Assembly (NCBI RefSeq): GCF_021018895.1
Contig: NC_079387.1
Location: forward strand, 9,202,583 to 9,266,582
Direction: 5' to 3'
DNA: 64,000 bases
Origin: Seriola aureovittata
Lineage: Eukaryota > Chordata > Actinopteri > Carangiformes > Carangidae
Positions 62,106 through 64,000 of the stretch are shown piece after piece. The translations under genes were made by a program, and so were the position numbers. The notes under the pieces are model-generated. The model worked only from the letters and a program-made list of their open reading frames with translations, was not told where the DNA came from and made no database searches. Within the stretch, counting starts at the first letter, position 1, and every line of letters begins with the position of its first letter.

Positions 62106-64000
62106 TTAGAAACATGAAGCTGCTGCTGCTTCGACTCTGAGAAATTCATTGTAGGCCACGTGAACCGATCAGGACCAAGACTCTGCACTCTGTGTGTTTT
62201 CTGTAGCTTCCAACAGCGAGGAGAGATAAAAGGAGAAACTGAACAAATGTGAAATTGAACAAATGGTTTCAGAAACGTTGCATTTACGAGATGAATACTA
62301 AAACTTGTAAGCAGTTATTTCCTTCTCTGTTTAAAGTTGAAACGAAATGGAAATTCAAGTTGCATGAAAAGTGCCAATTATTTTTTAAGTAATACACAAC
62401 GAGTCGCAGCCACACTAAACAGACTTCACAGGAACACAAGCGAGATCTAATGAAGATGATGATTTTATAGAGGAACAAGCTGCTCATTCGGTGGCTTGGT
62501 TAATAGGTGTTTTATTATTCTAACATGGAACTCAGGTCTGTTTTCATGGCTGACAGCCGATCAGAAACTGTGCCCCAGCTGCAGAATCCTGCCTGAAAAT
62601 CGCTCGATATCCAACAAGAGCCTGTCTCTCAGAGTGAGGCTTTTATCTGGGCTTCATTTTTGCCTGTCAGAAGGTAACCATCATTCTGAAAGCGCCCGAA
62701 CAGTCACACATCTCCAGGAGTGTGACTTAGCGATGAGCTGGCTCCCATCAGGCCAGAGTCAAGGTGCCACGTGAGGCCTGAGTCAGAGCGGAGCACACAG
62801 AGAAACGGCGAAGAAACCGAGATCCGCGGCGGCACTTCGAGGTCTCTTCACCTCGAGTTGAGCTTTGAAAGGTTGAGAAGATCTATTGAATGGTGAGGTC
62901 CACAATCCTATTATTGTCTCACAAATGTGATGCACCATCTGTGAGAACAGGCTCGCCGAATCTCCTTTTCAATTACTGGGCTCTGTGAGCTGTGATAAGA
63001 GGAGGGCAGGAGGGTCAGCTGCCTCCGGCTTTAAATACAAACTTTTGTTATTCAGCCACTTTGGCTTATGTTATGCTCTCAGACGAGGTCAGGGCTTCAG
63101 AGTAGTTTAACTGATAATGAATGTTTGTGACACAAATTTATTCAGACTATGTAATTACTGGCCTTTTAGTAAACAGTAAATAATGACCTGGATGTCCTTC
63201 ACTGCAGATGTGATGGATGTTTCTTCCTGACAGCAAAACCTGCCACAACATTTCATTTTCTCGACACAATATGTTGAATGATTTAAAGTTTCATTTGGCA
63301 GGGATTGAATTAGTGCTTCAAACGGTGATGAAAGAGCTGTGGTAGCAAGCTTGCTAACTGTCAGCTCAGTTAGCTTGTTAGCTCAGCCGCTAACGGGACA
63401 ATACGTTTATTGTCACAGTTTATTAAAAAGCTGGATTTGTACCGCAGAAAGAAGCAGATAGCGTCATCCATTTTGGACTTTCCAGATCCCTGTTTCCTCC
63501 ACACTGTCAAGACAGCTCGTTGTTGGTCAATGTGAATTCGTGTTCAGGGAAAGAATATTACTTTTTCCTGGAGAGTCGCTCAAAAAAAAAAAGGAGAACG
63601 ATCCCGGGAAAGTCAGGACGGGTGGCAAGTGCAACTGCTTCTGGAAGTTCAGCCAATCAGAAGAAAGTGAGCTTTTAAAAAAGGCCTGAACTCTTACTGC
63701 CTGTTCCAGTCAGAGGCTCGACTGAGGGGTTACATAACGGGCAGTCTGAGATAAATAAGGACTCTTTTTAAACTGTGAATCATGCAAAGCTACTGTAGTG
63801 GAGTCCAAGAATAAAAAATAGGGAGCTGGAAATGAGCGTAATAGGTCTCCTTTAAGTAAACGGTTCCCTCTTTTTAATATCAAACAACCTCATTAAGAGG
63901 AACCGGTGGAAGTGAGATTCACAGCCAGTAAAGGAGCATCATTCAGAGCTGGATAAAATAGTCTCACTAATGATGCTGCTTTCTGTGGCATTTCCTTCAG

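Larger units (their letters stand above)
61430..64000 (+). other. cckar intron 2 (to window end)
   Basis: Contains a (TA)n tract and a MITE-family fragment, otherwise ordinary intron. The window ends in ctgtggcatttccttcag, a good acceptor that would be the right place for cckar exon 3. No other exon 3 candidate was found downstream of 61429. Confidence 0.55.

Overview
The window is nuclear genomic DNA of a ray-finned fish, most likely a percomorph teleost. The signs are compact spliced genes with GT-AG introns, many (TG)n/(AC)n microsatellites, a finTRIM-type gene (a fish family), and dispersed repeats of kinds common in percomorph genomes. There is no bacterial or viral gene organisation and no CRISPR array. 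All coding models below were joined by hand from open frames, splice signals and phase continuity.

Layout. (1) 1-22 kb: stradb (minus strand, a pseudokinase scaffold of the LKB1 pathway) and trak2 (plus strand, a mitochondrial motor adaptor) lie head to head. The same neighbours are head to head at human 2q33. A second candidate first exon of trak2 sits inside its second intron. (2) 22-25.8 kb: the trak2 3'UTR, carrying a tRNA-derived SINE with perfect target-site duplications, then a repeat-rich spacer with a possible minus-strand first exon or micro-ORF. (3) 25.8-31 kb: a 16-exon finTRIM-like ubiquitin ligase gene (minus) whose linker is built from many tiny phase 1-1 exons. (4) 31.9-35.2 kb: an uncharacterised zinc-finger/DUF4806 gene (plus), divergent from the TRIM gene across about 860 bp that contains a perfect match to the CTCF core consensus. 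(5) 36.4-42.8 kb: nudt15 (plus) and cpo (minus, carboxypeptidase O) converge tail to tail with probably touching 3' ends. (6) 42.8-50.1 kb: spacer with retroelement remnants. (7) 50.1-64 kb: the first two coding exons of a cholecystokinin A-type receptor gene (cckar) separated by a 10.9-kb intron. The last bases of the window look like the acceptor of exon 3.

The genes do not form one pathway. stradb-trak2 is an old conserved pair, and cpo is also a 2q33 gene in human. nudt15 and cckar map to other human chromosomes, so this block mixes ancestral and fish-specific neighbourhoods. The most novel material is the divergent finTRIM / zinc-finger-DUF4806 pair, the finTRIM micro-exon array, and the alternative 5' end of trak2. 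A palindromic MITE-like family with at least five fragments in the window is also notable.
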